64,000 bases of DNA, from contig UQHS01000002.1 in the NCBI GenBank assembly GCA_900540845.1, positions 105,638 through 169,637 of the forward strand, written 5' to 3'. The translations under genes were made by a program, and so were the position numbers. This stretch comes from an uncultured Collinsella sp. (GTDB lineage Bacteria > Actinomycetota > Coriobacteriia > Coriobacteriales > Coriobacteriaceae). Within the stretch, counting starts at the first letter, position 1; the number at the start of each line of letters is the position of its first letter. Below, piece after piece: positions 25,621 to 34,548 of the stretch. Below the pieces are notes generated by a model. It saw only the letters and a list, made by a program, of their open reading frames with translations. It searched no databases and was not told the origin of the DNA.

Positions 25621-27494
25621 GCGCGCTCACCAACCAAAACGTTATCGGCTTTCAGGGTCGGGCACACGCCGCAGCCCGTGCAGGACTCGCGGGTGCAATC
25701 GGGCGTGGTGACGCCCTCGAGAGAGCGGCGGTACTCGCGCAGCAGGTAGCCGCGGGACACGCCGGGACTCACATGCTCCCAGGGCAGGCGTGCGTCGAGG
25801 TCGAACGACTGCTGCGCGATGGCGCGCAGATCGATGCCGAGCTCGGCGGCCGCCTCCTCCCAGCGCTCGAGCGAGAACTGCTCGGTCCACGCATCGAATC
25901 GCTGGCCGCGCCTCCACGCGCCCTCGATGAGCGGCGCGATATCGCGACCGCCTCGACTCATGACCGCCTCGACGAGCGAGGTTGCGGCGTCGTGGCAGTG
26001 AATACGGACCGCGCGGTTCTTCACAGAATGAAAGAGCAACTGCTGGCGACGCTTGACCTCGACGTCGTCGAGCTGCGGGCTCCACTGGAACGGCGTGTGG
26101 GCCTTGGGGATGAAGACCGACACCGAGATGGACACGGAGATGCCTCCGCGCTGCTCTTTGGGAACGACCTCGCGCGCGATCTCGAGCGTGTGGTCGGCGA
26201 GCTCGGCGATGGCGACGATGTCCTCATCGGTCTCCCCCGGCAGGCCCATCATGAAATACAGCTTGATGCGACGCCAGCCGGCCTCAAAGGCGGCACGCGT
26301 GGCACGTTCGAGGTCCTCCTCGGTCACGTTCTTGTTGATGATGTCGCGCATGCGCTGGCTGCCCGCCTCGGGGGCGAAGGTGAGACCGCCCTTCTTCTCC
26401 CCCGCCACCGCGGCGGCCATGTCGACGCCGAAAGAGTCGAGACGCTGGGAGGGCACGGAGATGGAGATTCCCGTGTCGCCCAGGCGCCTGTTGAGGCGGT
26501 TGAGCATCTCGGCGCATTTGGAGTGGTCGGTGGTTGACAGCGAGTTGAGCGAAACCTCGTCGTAGCCCATATGGGCGAGCCCGCCCGTAACGGCAGAGAC
26601 CACCTGGTCGGCGGAGCGCTCGCGCACGGGACGGTACGTCATGCCCGCCTGGCAGAAACGGCACCCGCGGGCGCAACCGCGCAGGACCTCTACGCACAGG
26701 CGATCCTGAACGATTTGCATATACGGCACGACGGCCTGGGGCACCGGGTTGGTAGCGCCGAAGTCCTTCACCACGCGCTTATACACGACCTCGGGCACGT
26801 CCTCGCCCGCGCGAGGAACCGTGTAGCCATGCTGCGAACAGGGCTTGTCATGACGAACCTCGTAGAGGGAGGGAACATAGACGCCCCCGACTTTCGCGAG
26901 CTCGCGCAACATCTCGGCGCGAGGCACGTGCGCGTCCCGCAGCTCTCGATGGCGCTGGCAGAACTCGACGATCTGCTCCTCGCCCTCGCCGATCATCATG
27001 CAGTCGAAAAACGGCGCGAGCGGCTCGGGGTTGTAGACGGAGGGGCCACCGCAGATGACGATCGGATCGTCCTCCCCGCGGTCCGCAGCATGCAGCGGGA
27101 TGCCCGCAAGATCGAGGCCCTCGAGATAATTGGTACAGGCCATCTCATGCGGAACGTGGAAGCCAACGACGTCGAAGGACGCGACCGGTGCCGCGCCCTC
27201 CAGCGAAAGCAGCGGGATGTGCGCTGCGCGCATCTCGTCGGCCATGTCGATCCACGGGATGTAACCGCGCTCGCAGGACAGCCCGGGCGTCTCGTTGAGG
27301 TTGCGGTAGAGGATGGCGATGCCCTGATTGGGCAGGCCGACTTCATAGACGTCGGGGTAGATGAGCACGCAACGATGCTCCGCCTGGGGCTTATACAAGG
27401 CGCCCCACTCGTGGTCGATGTAGCGGGTCGGCTTCTCGACGCGAGACAGCAGGGGCTCGAGCTCCGAGAATCGGTTCTCGTACACAGCTCTCAT
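25617..27494 (-). CDS. B12-binding-domain-type radical SAM protein (TIGR03960)
   Basis: A 625-residue radical SAM enzyme of unknown substrate. A Rossmann-like N-terminal region (about 35-200, YPDVYEVGLPNQGI) resembles cobalamin-binding domains. The radical SAM motif C-x3-C-x2-C is in RGCARGCRFCQAG near residue 280. The C-terminus has a second Cys cluster (CTRESCTGCGVCP) that could hold an extra Fe-S cluster. It overlaps the TIGR03936 gene by 4 nt, and the two usually act as a pair. Confidence 0.85.
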   Translation of the reverse strand: MRAVYENRFSELEPLLSRVEKPTRYIDHEWGALYKPQAEHRCVLIYPDVYEVGLPNQGIAILYRNLNETPGLSCERGYIPWIDMADEMRAAHIPLLSLEGAAPVASFDVVGFHVPHEMACTNYLEGLDLAGIPLHAADRGEDDPIVICGGPSVYNPEPLAPFFDCMMIGEGEEQIVEFCQRHRELRDAHVPRAEMLRELAKVGGVYVPSLYEVRHDKPCSQHGYTVPRAGEDVPEVVYKRVVKDFGATNPVPQAVVPYMQIVQDRLCVEVLRGCARGCRFCQAGMTYRPVRERSADQVVSAVTGGLAHMGYDEVSLNSLSTTDHSKCAEMLNRLNRRLGDTGISISVPSQRLDSFGVDMAAAVAGEKKGGLTFAPEAGSQRMRDIINKNVTEEDLERATRAAFEAGWRRIKLYFMMGLPGETDEDIVAIAELADHTLEIAREVVPKEQRGGISVSISVSVFIPKAHTPFQWSPQLDDVEVKRRQQLLFHSVKNRAVRIHCHDAATSLVEAVMSRGGRDIAPLIEGAWRRGQRFDAWTEQFSLERWEEAAAELGIDLRAIAQQSFDLDARLPWEHVSPGVSRGYLLREYRRSLEGVTTPDCTRESCTGCGVCPTLKADNVLVGERA

Positions 27495-27566
27495 AATCTG
27501 AACTACTCCTATCGAAACAACTCCTGCTCACGCAACGCGCCCCACGAGGGCCGCGGCGCGACCTAT

Positions 27567-28484
27567 CTAACGTGAAAGTACGACAGGGGCACCCACGGCA
27601 CCCTCATCGGAACTCGGATGGGCGATGTCTTTGACGCGTGAGACGGTGCGGCGCACGAAGGCGTTCAAGTTCGTATAATCGACGTCGCGCTCGTAAAACG
27701 CCATGAGGCCTCGCCCGATCGCGTAGGTGCCCGCGCCCGCTATCAGAGCGCGCGGGACGAAACCGAGTCGGCCCACTTGGTGGGAGACGAGCCGCGCCGC
27801 ACCCCGCAAGGCGAATGCGCAGCCAATGACCGCCGCGGCTTCGTATGCGCGCTCGGGGCGCAGCTGTTTGCCGAAGACCGCGGAAAGCTGGAGCATCATA
27901 CCGAGCTGGGCCAAGGTCATGACGGGAAAATCTGCGCCCGGGACGAAAAACAGGGCTCCCGTCATGAGGTTGCCGACAGAGGCCTGGGACACGATGCGCA
28001 TGGCCGCCGCGATGCGCATGAAGCTGAAATTCGCGGCAAACGCCGTCTGCTTCTCGGTGCGGTCCAAAATCCACCTGGCAAGGGTATCGAGCAGATGAAC
28101 GCGATCGGTTGCAGCGATGCAACCGAGCATGTTCGTGTCGTGCCGGATGAAGGGCACCTCGACGCACGACTCGGCAAGCACCACCACAGGAACGCCCGTC
28201 ACGACGATCTCCTGCACGCGGGCCTGCAACCGCTCCGAACCACTTGAAACAACGATGGCGACATCGGTGTCATCCTTGACCGCAAGCGGAGCGTCGCCCA
28301 AGCGGTCGACGCGCACCAGGCCCGCGGTCGTCTGCGGCACGAGGGCGTCCCGAAGCGAAAGCACGATCTCCTCGGACGCAGTCGAATCGATATACACGCC
28401 GACGCGCACAGGGGCATCGGCGTCTCCCTGCACGGAGCGTGCGAGCTTGGCCGCGTTCAACAGCGAATCGACGGGAATGCGCAT
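27567..28484 (-). CDS. Conserved membrane-associated protein with DUF697-like C-terminus
   Basis: A 305-residue protein. The first 150 residues look like a soluble alpha/beta domain (VRVGVYIDSTAS, VAIVVSSGSERL, VPVVVLAES), like a degenerate nucleotide-binding fold without a clear P-loop. The C-terminal half has hydrophobic segments with GADFPVMTLAQLGMMLQLSAVFG, a pattern seen in DUF697/YcjF-type proteins. The start ATG at 28482-28484 has AGAGAGGTGG upstream. It lies between rodA and the radical SAM pair, so it may belong to the envelope operon. The function is not known. Confidence 0.65.
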   Translation of the reverse strand: MRIPVDSLLNAAKLARSVQGDADAPVRVGVYIDSTASEEIVLSLRDALVPQTTAGLVRVDRLGDAPLAVKDDTDVAIVVSSGSERLQARVQEIVVTGVPVVVLAESCVEVPFIRHDTNMLGCIAATDRVHLLDTLARWILDRTEKQTAFAANFSFMRIAAAMRIVSQASVGNLMTGALFFVPGADFPVMTLAQLGMMLQLSAVFGKQLRPERAYEAAAVIGCAFALRGAARLVSHQVGRLGFVPRALIAGAGTYAIGRGLMAFYERDVDYTNLNAFVRRTVSRVKDIAHPSSDEGAVGAPVVLSR

Positions 28485-28567
28485 ACCGCCACCTCTCTCA
28501 AACAAACGAACGAACACGGGCGCCCATATAACGCACGTGCACTACAACCATGCCACGCGCCGCACCG

Positions 28568-29749
28568 CTACACGGCCTTTCCGCGCGAGCGCCACACCGA
28601 TTGCACGATACCCAAGGCGGCGCACTGCATCAGCATAGACGAAGAACCGAAACTGATAAACGGCAGCGGAATGCCCGTGATGGGCATGAGGCCGATGCAC
28701 ATACCGACCTCCTCGAGGAGCTGGAACGTCCACATGCCCACGATGCCGACAGTGGCCAGCTGCAAGAAGAGGGAATCCGATTGATGCGCGACGCGTATGG
28801 TCGAAAAGATGAGGAGCGCAAAGAGCGCAAGGAGCACCAGCGCGCCGACAAACCCGAACACCTCGGAGAGCAATGCGAAGACGAAGTCGGTGTGCGCCTC
28901 GGGCAAAAACCCGGCGCCCGCCTGTGAGGCGTTGCCGATGCCCTTGCCAAAGAATCCACCCGACCCGACCGCGATCATGGACTGAAGCAGGTTGTAGCCC
29001 GCGCCCGATGTATCAGACTCGGGGTCGATAAACACGAGCAGGCGGTTCATCTGGTACTGCTTGAGCAGGACGTCTTTACCGAGCATGCCGTCGAGCACCG
29101 AATCGAGCGCGAGCATGATGGACACCGCGCCGATGATAAGGGCGACGGTGCACAGCACCCACTCCTTCTTCGGGCCGCTCATGAGAATGATGGCGGCACC
29201 AGAGAAGAAGATGACGAGGCCGCTGCCGAGGTCGCCCGCGACGACCGCGGCGCCAAACGGAATGGTGAGCATGCCGCACAGCTTGGCATACTCACGCACG
29301 TTGTCGATGCGGCCGTTGTACTGCGCTCCCAAAGACGCCATGAAAAAGATAGTGATGAGCTTCGCGAGCTCGACGGGCTGGAACGTCAAGCCAATGAGCG
29401 GGATGCGAATCCAACCCGTCATACCCTTGGCGTTGTAGGAAAGGCCCGGGATATACGGGCTGAACAACACCGCCAGGTCCACCACAAGAAGAACCGTGGT
29501 CATGCCCGCAAGCCCGGAGAAGTCGCTCCTCCAGCATAGAAACGCGAGGATGACGCCAAGTCCCACACCCACAAGCTGACGAGAGAAGGACGCCTCAGCG
29601 ATGGTGAGCGAAGCGGTCCAGATCACGACGGCACCATACGCGAGCAGGCACAGCCATGCTACGAGAACGGGAATGTTGACCTTCTGCCTCAAACTGCTCT
29701 TTGAGGCCGTCATGCGCTTGTTGACGCGCTTGAGTGAATCTTGTGCCAT
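28568..29749 (-). CDS. rodA: Rod-shape peptidoglycan polymerase RodA (SEDS family)
   Basis: A 393-residue integral membrane glycosyltransferase with about ten helices that polymerises lipid II with PBP2 during elongation. SEDS hallmarks are present: LTFQPVELAKL, DLGSGLVIFFSG, the PEAHTDFVFALLSEVFG motif with the catalytic-region Asp, and the C-terminal ITGIPLPFISFGSSS. It follows the PBP2 gene by 7 nt; the order and position mark it as RodA rather than FtsW. Confidence 0.93.
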   Translation of the reverse strand: MAQDSLKRVNKRMTASKSSLRQKVNIPVLVAWLCLLAYGAVVIWTASLTIAEASFSRQLVGVGLGVILAFLCWRSDFSGLAGMTTVLLVVDLAVLFSPYIPGLSYNAKGMTGWIRIPLIGLTFQPVELAKLITIFFMASLGAQYNGRIDNVREYAKLCGMLTIPFGAAVVAGDLGSGLVIFFSGAAIILMSGPKKEWVLCTVALIIGAVSIMLALDSVLDGMLGKDVLLKQYQMNRLLVFIDPESDTSGAGYNLLQSMIAVGSGGFFGKGIGNASQAGAGFLPEAHTDFVFALLSEVFGFVGALVLLALFALLIFSTIRVAHQSDSLFLQLATVGIVGMWTFQLLEEVGMCIGLMPITGIPLPFISFGSSSMLMQCAALGIVQSVWRSRGKAV

Positions 29750-29756
29750 GTCTCAC

Positions 29757-31805
29757 CTACCTCGTGCTATCGCCAGCGGTGAACTGCTGGTTGTCGGGAG
29801 AGTCGTAAATCGCGCCCAAAACGGTGCGCACCGCGGGCATCGCGCAGGTCGAGCCAAAGCCGCCGCGCTCGAGCATGGCGCACACGACATACTTGGGGTC
29901 TTCGAAGGGCGCATACGCGATGAACCAACCGTACGGGTCCTCCTCGTTCTTCTCACCCGTTCCCGACTTGCCCGCAACCTGCACGGGAAGATTGGTGAAA
30001 TGTCTCGCAGTGACAGGAGACTCTTCGTAGATCATCGAGTGCACACCGCGATGCACGACGTCGAAGGCACCGTCGGTGGTGATCTCGGCCGTCAAGCGCT
30101 TCTTCTTCTCGTACTCATAGGCATCACCGTCGCCATCGCGAGAGACGGCGGAGCGCAAGACGTGCGGCGTCCATTCGACGCCGTTCATCGCCAAGCCGCA
30201 ATATGCGACCGCCATCTGCAGGGGCGTGACAAGAATATCGCCCTGGCCGATCGCGATGTTGGTCATGTCGCCGGCATTCCAGGCGCGCTGCTCAGGTGCC
30301 CAATCTTTAAAAAACGCTTCTTTCCACTCCGAATCGGGGACGCGGCCCGCCTCTTCTGAGGGAAGGTCGATACCGGTCTTAGCGCCCAAGCCCCACCGAC
30401 GGTACATCTCCTGCAGCCCCTCGGGGTTCTTGGAGTCGTAGAAGAAGTTCTTGCCGAGGTCGTAAAAGACGACGTCGCAGGAGTCACGGATGCCCGTCTC
30501 GAGGTTGCGTGCCCCATGCCCCGTCTCAAGCCAGCATTTCTTGCCGTTGGCCTCGCCAAGGCCCGTCCACCAGCCCGTACAGTTGGACGACATGCCAGCG
30601 GTGTAGACGCCGTATTCCATGCCAGCAAGAGAGCTGAAGGGCTTGATGGTCGAAGCGGACATATACAGGCCGCCGATGACGCGATTGAGCAACGCATGGT
30701 CGCCGTCCTCCGCGTTCAGCTCGTTCCAGATATCAGAGGAGACACCGCCCACAAACACCGACGGATCGAAGGTCGGGGCGCTCGCCAAACCGAGAATCTC
30801 GCCGTTCGTGCAATCGAGGCAGACGCAGGCGCCGCACGTGGTCTCGCAACCCGTCTGCTCAGCAACCTGCATGCCCAGCTGAAGGCCCTCTTCGCATGCG
30901 CGCTGGATCTTGAGGTCGATAGTGAGCTTGATGTCGCTTCCCGCCTTCGCGGGAACAGCCCCGGCCTGACCGGTGACGTTGCCATCGGCATCGACCTTGA
31001 CCGTCTGCTCGCCGCGAATGCCCTGGAGCAGGTTTTCGTAGTAATACTCCACGCCCGCCTGGCCTACGATGTCGCCCGACTGGTACACGATGCGCCCGGC
31101 GCGCTCCTCATCGGTGAGGTCCTTTTGGGCGTCGAGCTGCTCTTGCGTGACGGTGCCGGTATACCCGACAACATGGCATGCCAGCGTACCATGCGGGTAG
31201 GAACGCTCCGTGCGCTCCGCGATGCTCACGCCGGGAAACGCATCGATATGCTCCTGGATGTAGGCGACCGTCGAGCGGCGGACGTCCGTCGCGATGGTAT
31301 GGGGGCTCTGAGCGCCCTCCGTGTTGTCTTGGATGTTGCGCAAGACCGCCATGTAGGGCATGCCGAGCACGTTGGCGAGGTGACGCACGACGATGGCGTT
31401 CTCGGCGAGGTCTCGATACGCGACGACGGCGAGCGAGGCGCGATTGTCCACGATAGCTTCACCGTTGCGGTCGAGAATCCTGCCGCGGGGCGCGGGTGTG
31501 GTGACGGTGCGAGTTTGATTTTGCTCCGCAAGCCGGTCGTAGTGATCGGACGACACCATCTGCATGCTCCACAGCTTGGCGATGATGGCGGCGAAAACCG
31601 CACCGACACCTGCGGTAAGCAGCTTGAACCGCCCATTGGATTTGATCCCCTGGGTGCTCCCCTCGCCCTCGGAAGCGCGAGGCCGCGTGCCGTTGGCGGT
31701 GTCGAAAGTGAATTTACCCGAGTAGCCCTTCAAGAACAGCATCGAGCCGATGATGGCGACAACGAGAATGATGCCGGCGATGATGACAATGAGTTGAGCG
31801 TCCAT
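29757..31805 (-). CDS. mrdA: Penicillin-binding protein 2 (elongation transpeptidase)
   Basis: Class B transpeptidase cross-linking peptidoglycan with RodA, 682 residues. Transpeptidase motifs are visible: S-T-I-K in SASTIKPFS (catalytic Ser about 383), a possible SxN in SSNC, and KSGTG about 628. The dimerisation/pedestal region begins near TPAPRGRILDRNG. Two hydrophobic helices lie at the N-terminus (about 5-27 and 62-82) instead of one, so the domain topology is unusual. The start ATG is at 31803-31805; a later ATG would remove the extra helix, but none has a clear site. Confidence 0.9.
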   Translation of the reverse strand: MDAQLIVIIAGIILVVAIIGSMLFLKGYSGKFTFDTANGTRPRASEGEGSTQGIKSNGRFKLLTAGVGAVFAAIIAKLWSMQMVSSDHYDRLAEQNQTRTVTTPAPRGRILDRNGEAIVDNRASLAVVAYRDLAENAIVVRHLANVLGMPYMAVLRNIQDNTEGAQSPHTIATDVRRSTVAYIQEHIDAFPGVSIAERTERSYPHGTLACHVVGYTGTVTQEQLDAQKDLTDEERAGRIVYQSGDIVGQAGVEYYYENLLQGIRGEQTVKVDADGNVTGQAGAVPAKAGSDIKLTIDLKIQRACEEGLQLGMQVAEQTGCETTCGACVCLDCTNGEILGLASAPTFDPSVFVGGVSSDIWNELNAEDGDHALLNRVIGGLYMSASTIKPFSSLAGMEYGVYTAGMSSNCTGWWTGLGEANGKKCWLETGHGARNLETGIRDSCDVVFYDLGKNFFYDSKNPEGLQEMYRRWGLGAKTGIDLPSEEAGRVPDSEWKEAFFKDWAPEQRAWNAGDMTNIAIGQGDILVTPLQMAVAYCGLAMNGVEWTPHVLRSAVSRDGDGDAYEYEKKKRLTAEITTDGAFDVVHRGVHSMIYEESPVTARHFTNLPVQVAGKSGTGEKNEEDPYGWFIAYAPFEDPKYVVCAMLERGGFGSTCAMPAVRTVLGAIYDSPDNQQFTAGDSTR

Positions 31806-31812
31806 GGCTGTG

Positions 31813-32394
31813 TTACCTCAAGCGCCCGCGACGCGAAGGCTTGTAGGACAAGCCCCGGCTGTGCATACCGCCACGCGACGAAAAGCCGCGCCCGGACGAG
31901 GCGCTGGTGCCGCCGATCATCAGCAGCGGGACACACGCCGCGATGTCGAGCAGCGAGGATGTCAGCCCATGGGAGACGACGGCGGTAAGCAGGCTCGTCT
32001 CGAACCCCATGACGCACAGGGCGATCGCGTAGACGATGTTTACCCCGAGGACGCAGACGATGGCGACGCGAACAGTCTCCATGCCCAACCCCGTAGACAG
32101 GCCGCGGGACACCAGGGCGACGGTGTATCCCATCACAGCGAGGAGCAGGGACATAAGACCGATGGGGCCTGTGGTCGTCAGGTCGTAGAACAAGCCCGAG
32201 AAAAAGCCGATGTAGACCATCGCCCTCGAATCGCCGGAAATGGCAAGAACAGCCGTGAGCACGAGCATGAAGTTGACACGGCCACCGAAGATGTTGATAT
32301 GAGGGGCAAGCGCCAGGTGCAGCACGGCGCAAGCGATCACTGTGATCGCGAACCCGGTCTGAGAACGCTTGTTGGAATTGAGCTCGAGTGCCAT
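31813..32394 (-). CDS. mreD: Rod shape-determining protein MreD
   Basis: A 193-residue integral membrane protein with about five helices, working with MreC to couple MreB to the synthases. Family features are the HINIFGGRVNFMLVL segment and GFFSGLFYDLTTTGPIG. The C-terminal 30 residues are a Ser/Gly/Arg-rich tail. It is 9 nt after mreC and 7 nt before the PBP2 gene. Assignment leans partly on position. Confidence 0.87.
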   Translation of the reverse strand: MALELNSNKRSQTGFAITVIACAVLHLALAPHINIFGGRVNFMLVLTAVLAISGDSRAMVYIGFFSGLFYDLTTTGPIGLMSLLLAVMGYTVALVSRGLSTGLGMETVRVAIVCVLGVNIVYAIALCVMGFETSLLTAVVSHGLTSSLLDIAACVPLLMIGGTSASSGRGFSSRGGMHSRGLSYKPSRRGRLR

Positions 32395-32403
32395 GGCACC
32401 TCC

Positions 32404-33378
32404 CTACTCTTGTGCGGCTTGCGCCTGGGCGTCATCGTCTTCCTGATCGTCACCCGTCGCGGTGGCCGCCCCTCCCTGCGGAGTCGCATTGGCAGCACCG
32501 ATCTCCTCTTCGCTCGCGATCTGCTCATCTCTGATCGAGGTGATGACGAGAACCTCCTCGTTCGTCTCGGCAGACGAGGCGGCACGGACGACGATCGTGT
32601 AATACACGGCGTTGGCGGAACGGTCGATGGACGAGACGGTGCCCAACGGAAGGCCCTTGGGGAAGGACCCGCCGATGCCGGATGTGATGATGATGTCCCC
32701 CGTGGAGACCTCGGCGTCCGCGACGACGTACTCGAGGCGGAGCGTGCCGTCGGCCTGGCCGCGGAGCATGCCCTGAGCGCGCGACGACTGGACCATGGCC
32801 GAGACGCCGGACAGCTCGTCGGTGAGCAGGCGCACAGTGGACGTCGTTGCCGAGACCTCGATGATCTGACCGATGACGCCGCCGGAGCTGCACACGGGCA
32901 TCCCGACCTCAAAACCGGCGTTCGCGCCCTTATCGATGATCACGGCGCTGGTCCAGGCATCGCCGGTGGAACCGATGATGCGCGCGGCGGTCGACTCAAG
33001 GTTGTACGTGGATTTGAGCCCGACGAGATTCTCCAGGCGCTCCGCCGTCTCCTGCGCCTCGGACAACTCGGCGACCTGAGCCGTGAGCTCGCGGTTGCGC
33101 TTCTCAAGCTCAGAGAGCGTCTCGCTGGAGGCGCCCGCGTTTGTCATCGCGTTGGCCAGCGCGTTGAACGGCGCGGCGATGATGTTGCCGGCCATGCGCA
33201 CCGGAGACGTGACGGTCATCGCGGCGCCGCGGACCGCATGGATGGGGCCCGTGGCGTCCTCCCGCATGTACAAGGTGAGAATAAGAATGGACAGTATGCA
33301 TAAAACAATCAACGGGCGACCACCCGTTGATTGCCGTGCATTATGCAAATGTGAGGAGTACTTGGGTTGTTTTCCCAC
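32404..33378 (-). CDS. mreC: Rod shape-determining protein MreC
   Basis: A 324-residue bitopic protein: membrane helix (about 20-40, PLIVLCILSILILTLYM), coiled coil (about 85-120, LSELEKRNRELTAQVAEL), then two beta-barrel domains (VIIDKGANAGFEVGMPV, ITSGIGGSFPKGLPLG). The C-terminal 40 residues are Glu/Ala/Gln-rich. The start is GTG at 33376-33378 with AAAGGTGG 4 nt upstream; the longer frame would overlap mreB by 53 nt. Confidence 0.91.
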   Translation of the reverse strand: MGKQPKYSSHLHNARQSTGGRPLIVLCILSILILTLYMREDATGPIHAVRGAAMTVTSPVRMAGNIIAAPFNALANAMTNAGASSETLSELEKRNRELTAQVAELSEAQETAERLENLVGLKSTYNLESTAARIIGSTGDAWTSAVIIDKGANAGFEVGMPVCSSGGVIGQIIEVSATTSTVRLLTDELSGVSAMVQSSRAQGMLRGQADGTLRLEYVVADAEVSTGDIIITSGIGGSFPKGLPLGTVSSIDRSANAVYYTIVVRAASSAETNEEVLVITSIRDEQIASEEEIGAANATPQGGAATATGDDQEDDDAQAQAAQE

Positions 33379-33397
33379 AAGCCACCTTTCGTTGCAG

Positions 33398-34441
33398 TTA
33401 CGCGTTGCTCTGGACAAACCCGCCATCGAAGGCATTGGCCTCGAGGACACGGGCGCAGCCGTTCACGACGTTGTCGAGCGCGGTGGGGCTCACGTTGACC
33501 GCCACGCCCGTCTCGTCGCGCAGGCGCACGTCGAGACCGCGCAGCATCGCGCCGCCGCCGGTGAGCAGGATGCCGTAGTACATGAGGTCAGAAGCGAGAT
33601 CGGGCGGCGTGGCGTCGAGAGCGTCCTTGACGGCCTTGGTCATCTCGTCGAGCGGCTTGTTGAGCGCGCGACGAATCTCCTCACTCTCGATGCGAACCGT
33701 CTTGGGCAAGCCCGAAATCACGTCACGACCGTTGACCTCGACGTCGAGCTCGTCTTTGAGCGGGACAGCGGAGCCGACCTTGATCTTGATGTCCTCCGCG
33801 GTGCGCTCGCCGATGGCGAGGTTGTATGCGTCGCGGACGTGCTGCAGGATAGCCTGGTCGAATTCATCGCCCGCGATGCGGATGGACTGGGAGACGACGA
33901 TGCCGCCCATGGCGATCACGGCGACCTCGGTGGTGCCGCCGCCGATATCGATGACCATCGAGCCCGTGGGCTCCTCGACGGGCAAGTCGGCGCCGATGGC
34001 GGCGGCCATGGGCTCCTCGATGAGGTACGCCTGGCGGGCACCAGCCTGGATGGTCGCCTCGAACACGGCGCGCTTCTCGACAGACGTGACGCCGGAGGGC
34101 ACGCAAACCACCACGCGCGGACGCGGGGTCCAGGGATAGCGCTTGTCGCTCGCCTTATCGATGAAGTAGCGAAGCATGGCCTCTGTCACATCGAAATCTG
34201 CGATGACGCCGTCTTTGAGCGGGCGAACGGCGACGATGTTGCCGGGGGTGCGACCCAGCATGCGCTTGGCCTCGATGCCCACGGCCAGGATGCGCTCGTC
34301 GTTTTTATCGATGGCGACGACGGAGGGCTCACGGATGACGATGCCCTTACCGCGCACGGAGACGAGCGTGTTGGCAGTACCCAGGTCGATCGCGAGATCG
34401 CCGTCGTACTGGCCGAAAAACATGTCCATCAAAGAAAACAA
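33398..34441 (-). CDS. mreB: Rod shape-determining protein MreB
   Basis: Bacterial actin homologue that organises lateral wall synthesis, 347 residues. Actin-fold motifs are present: phosphate 1 DLAIDLGTANTLV, phosphate 2 MVIDIGGGTTEVAV and the LTGGGAMLRGLD adenosine loop. The start is probably TTG at 34439-34441, since TAGGAG lies 5 nt upstream; the ATG four codons on is 17 nt from that site. First gene of the mreB-mreC-mreD-PBP2-rodA series. Confidence 0.95.
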   Translation of the reverse strand: MFSLMDMFFGQYDGDLAIDLGTANTLVSVRGKGIVIREPSVVAIDKNDERILAVGIEAKRMLGRTPGNIVAVRPLKDGVIADFDVTEAMLRYFIDKASDKRYPWTPRPRVVVCVPSGVTSVEKRAVFEATIQAGARQAYLIEEPMAAAIGADLPVEEPTGSMVIDIGGGTTEVAVIAMGGIVVSQSIRIAGDEFDQAILQHVRDAYNLAIGERTAEDIKIKVGSAVPLKDELDVEVNGRDVISGLPKTVRIESEEIRRALNKPLDEMTKAVKDALDATPPDLASDLMYYGILLTGGGAMLRGLDVRLRDETGVAVNVSPTALDNVVNGCARVLEANAFDGGFVQSNA

Positions 34442-34476
34442 GTCTGCTCCTACGTCAAACTGTCAGAGTCGTTTCA

Positions 34477-34535
34477 ACCTAAAAGTGTACCGTGCGTCTC
34501 GAAGCCCCATAGAGGACTCAACGGAAACGCACGGC
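34477..34535 (-). terminator. Probable terminator of the TPR gene
   Basis: An 8-bp stem, CCGTGCGT (34491-34498) with ACGCACGG (34528-34535), followed on the minus strand by TACACTTTTAGG. It lies between the TPR gene stop and mreB. The mreB promoter should be nearby but was not identified. Confidence 0.5.
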
Positions 34536-34548
34536 ATCACCATCTTAT

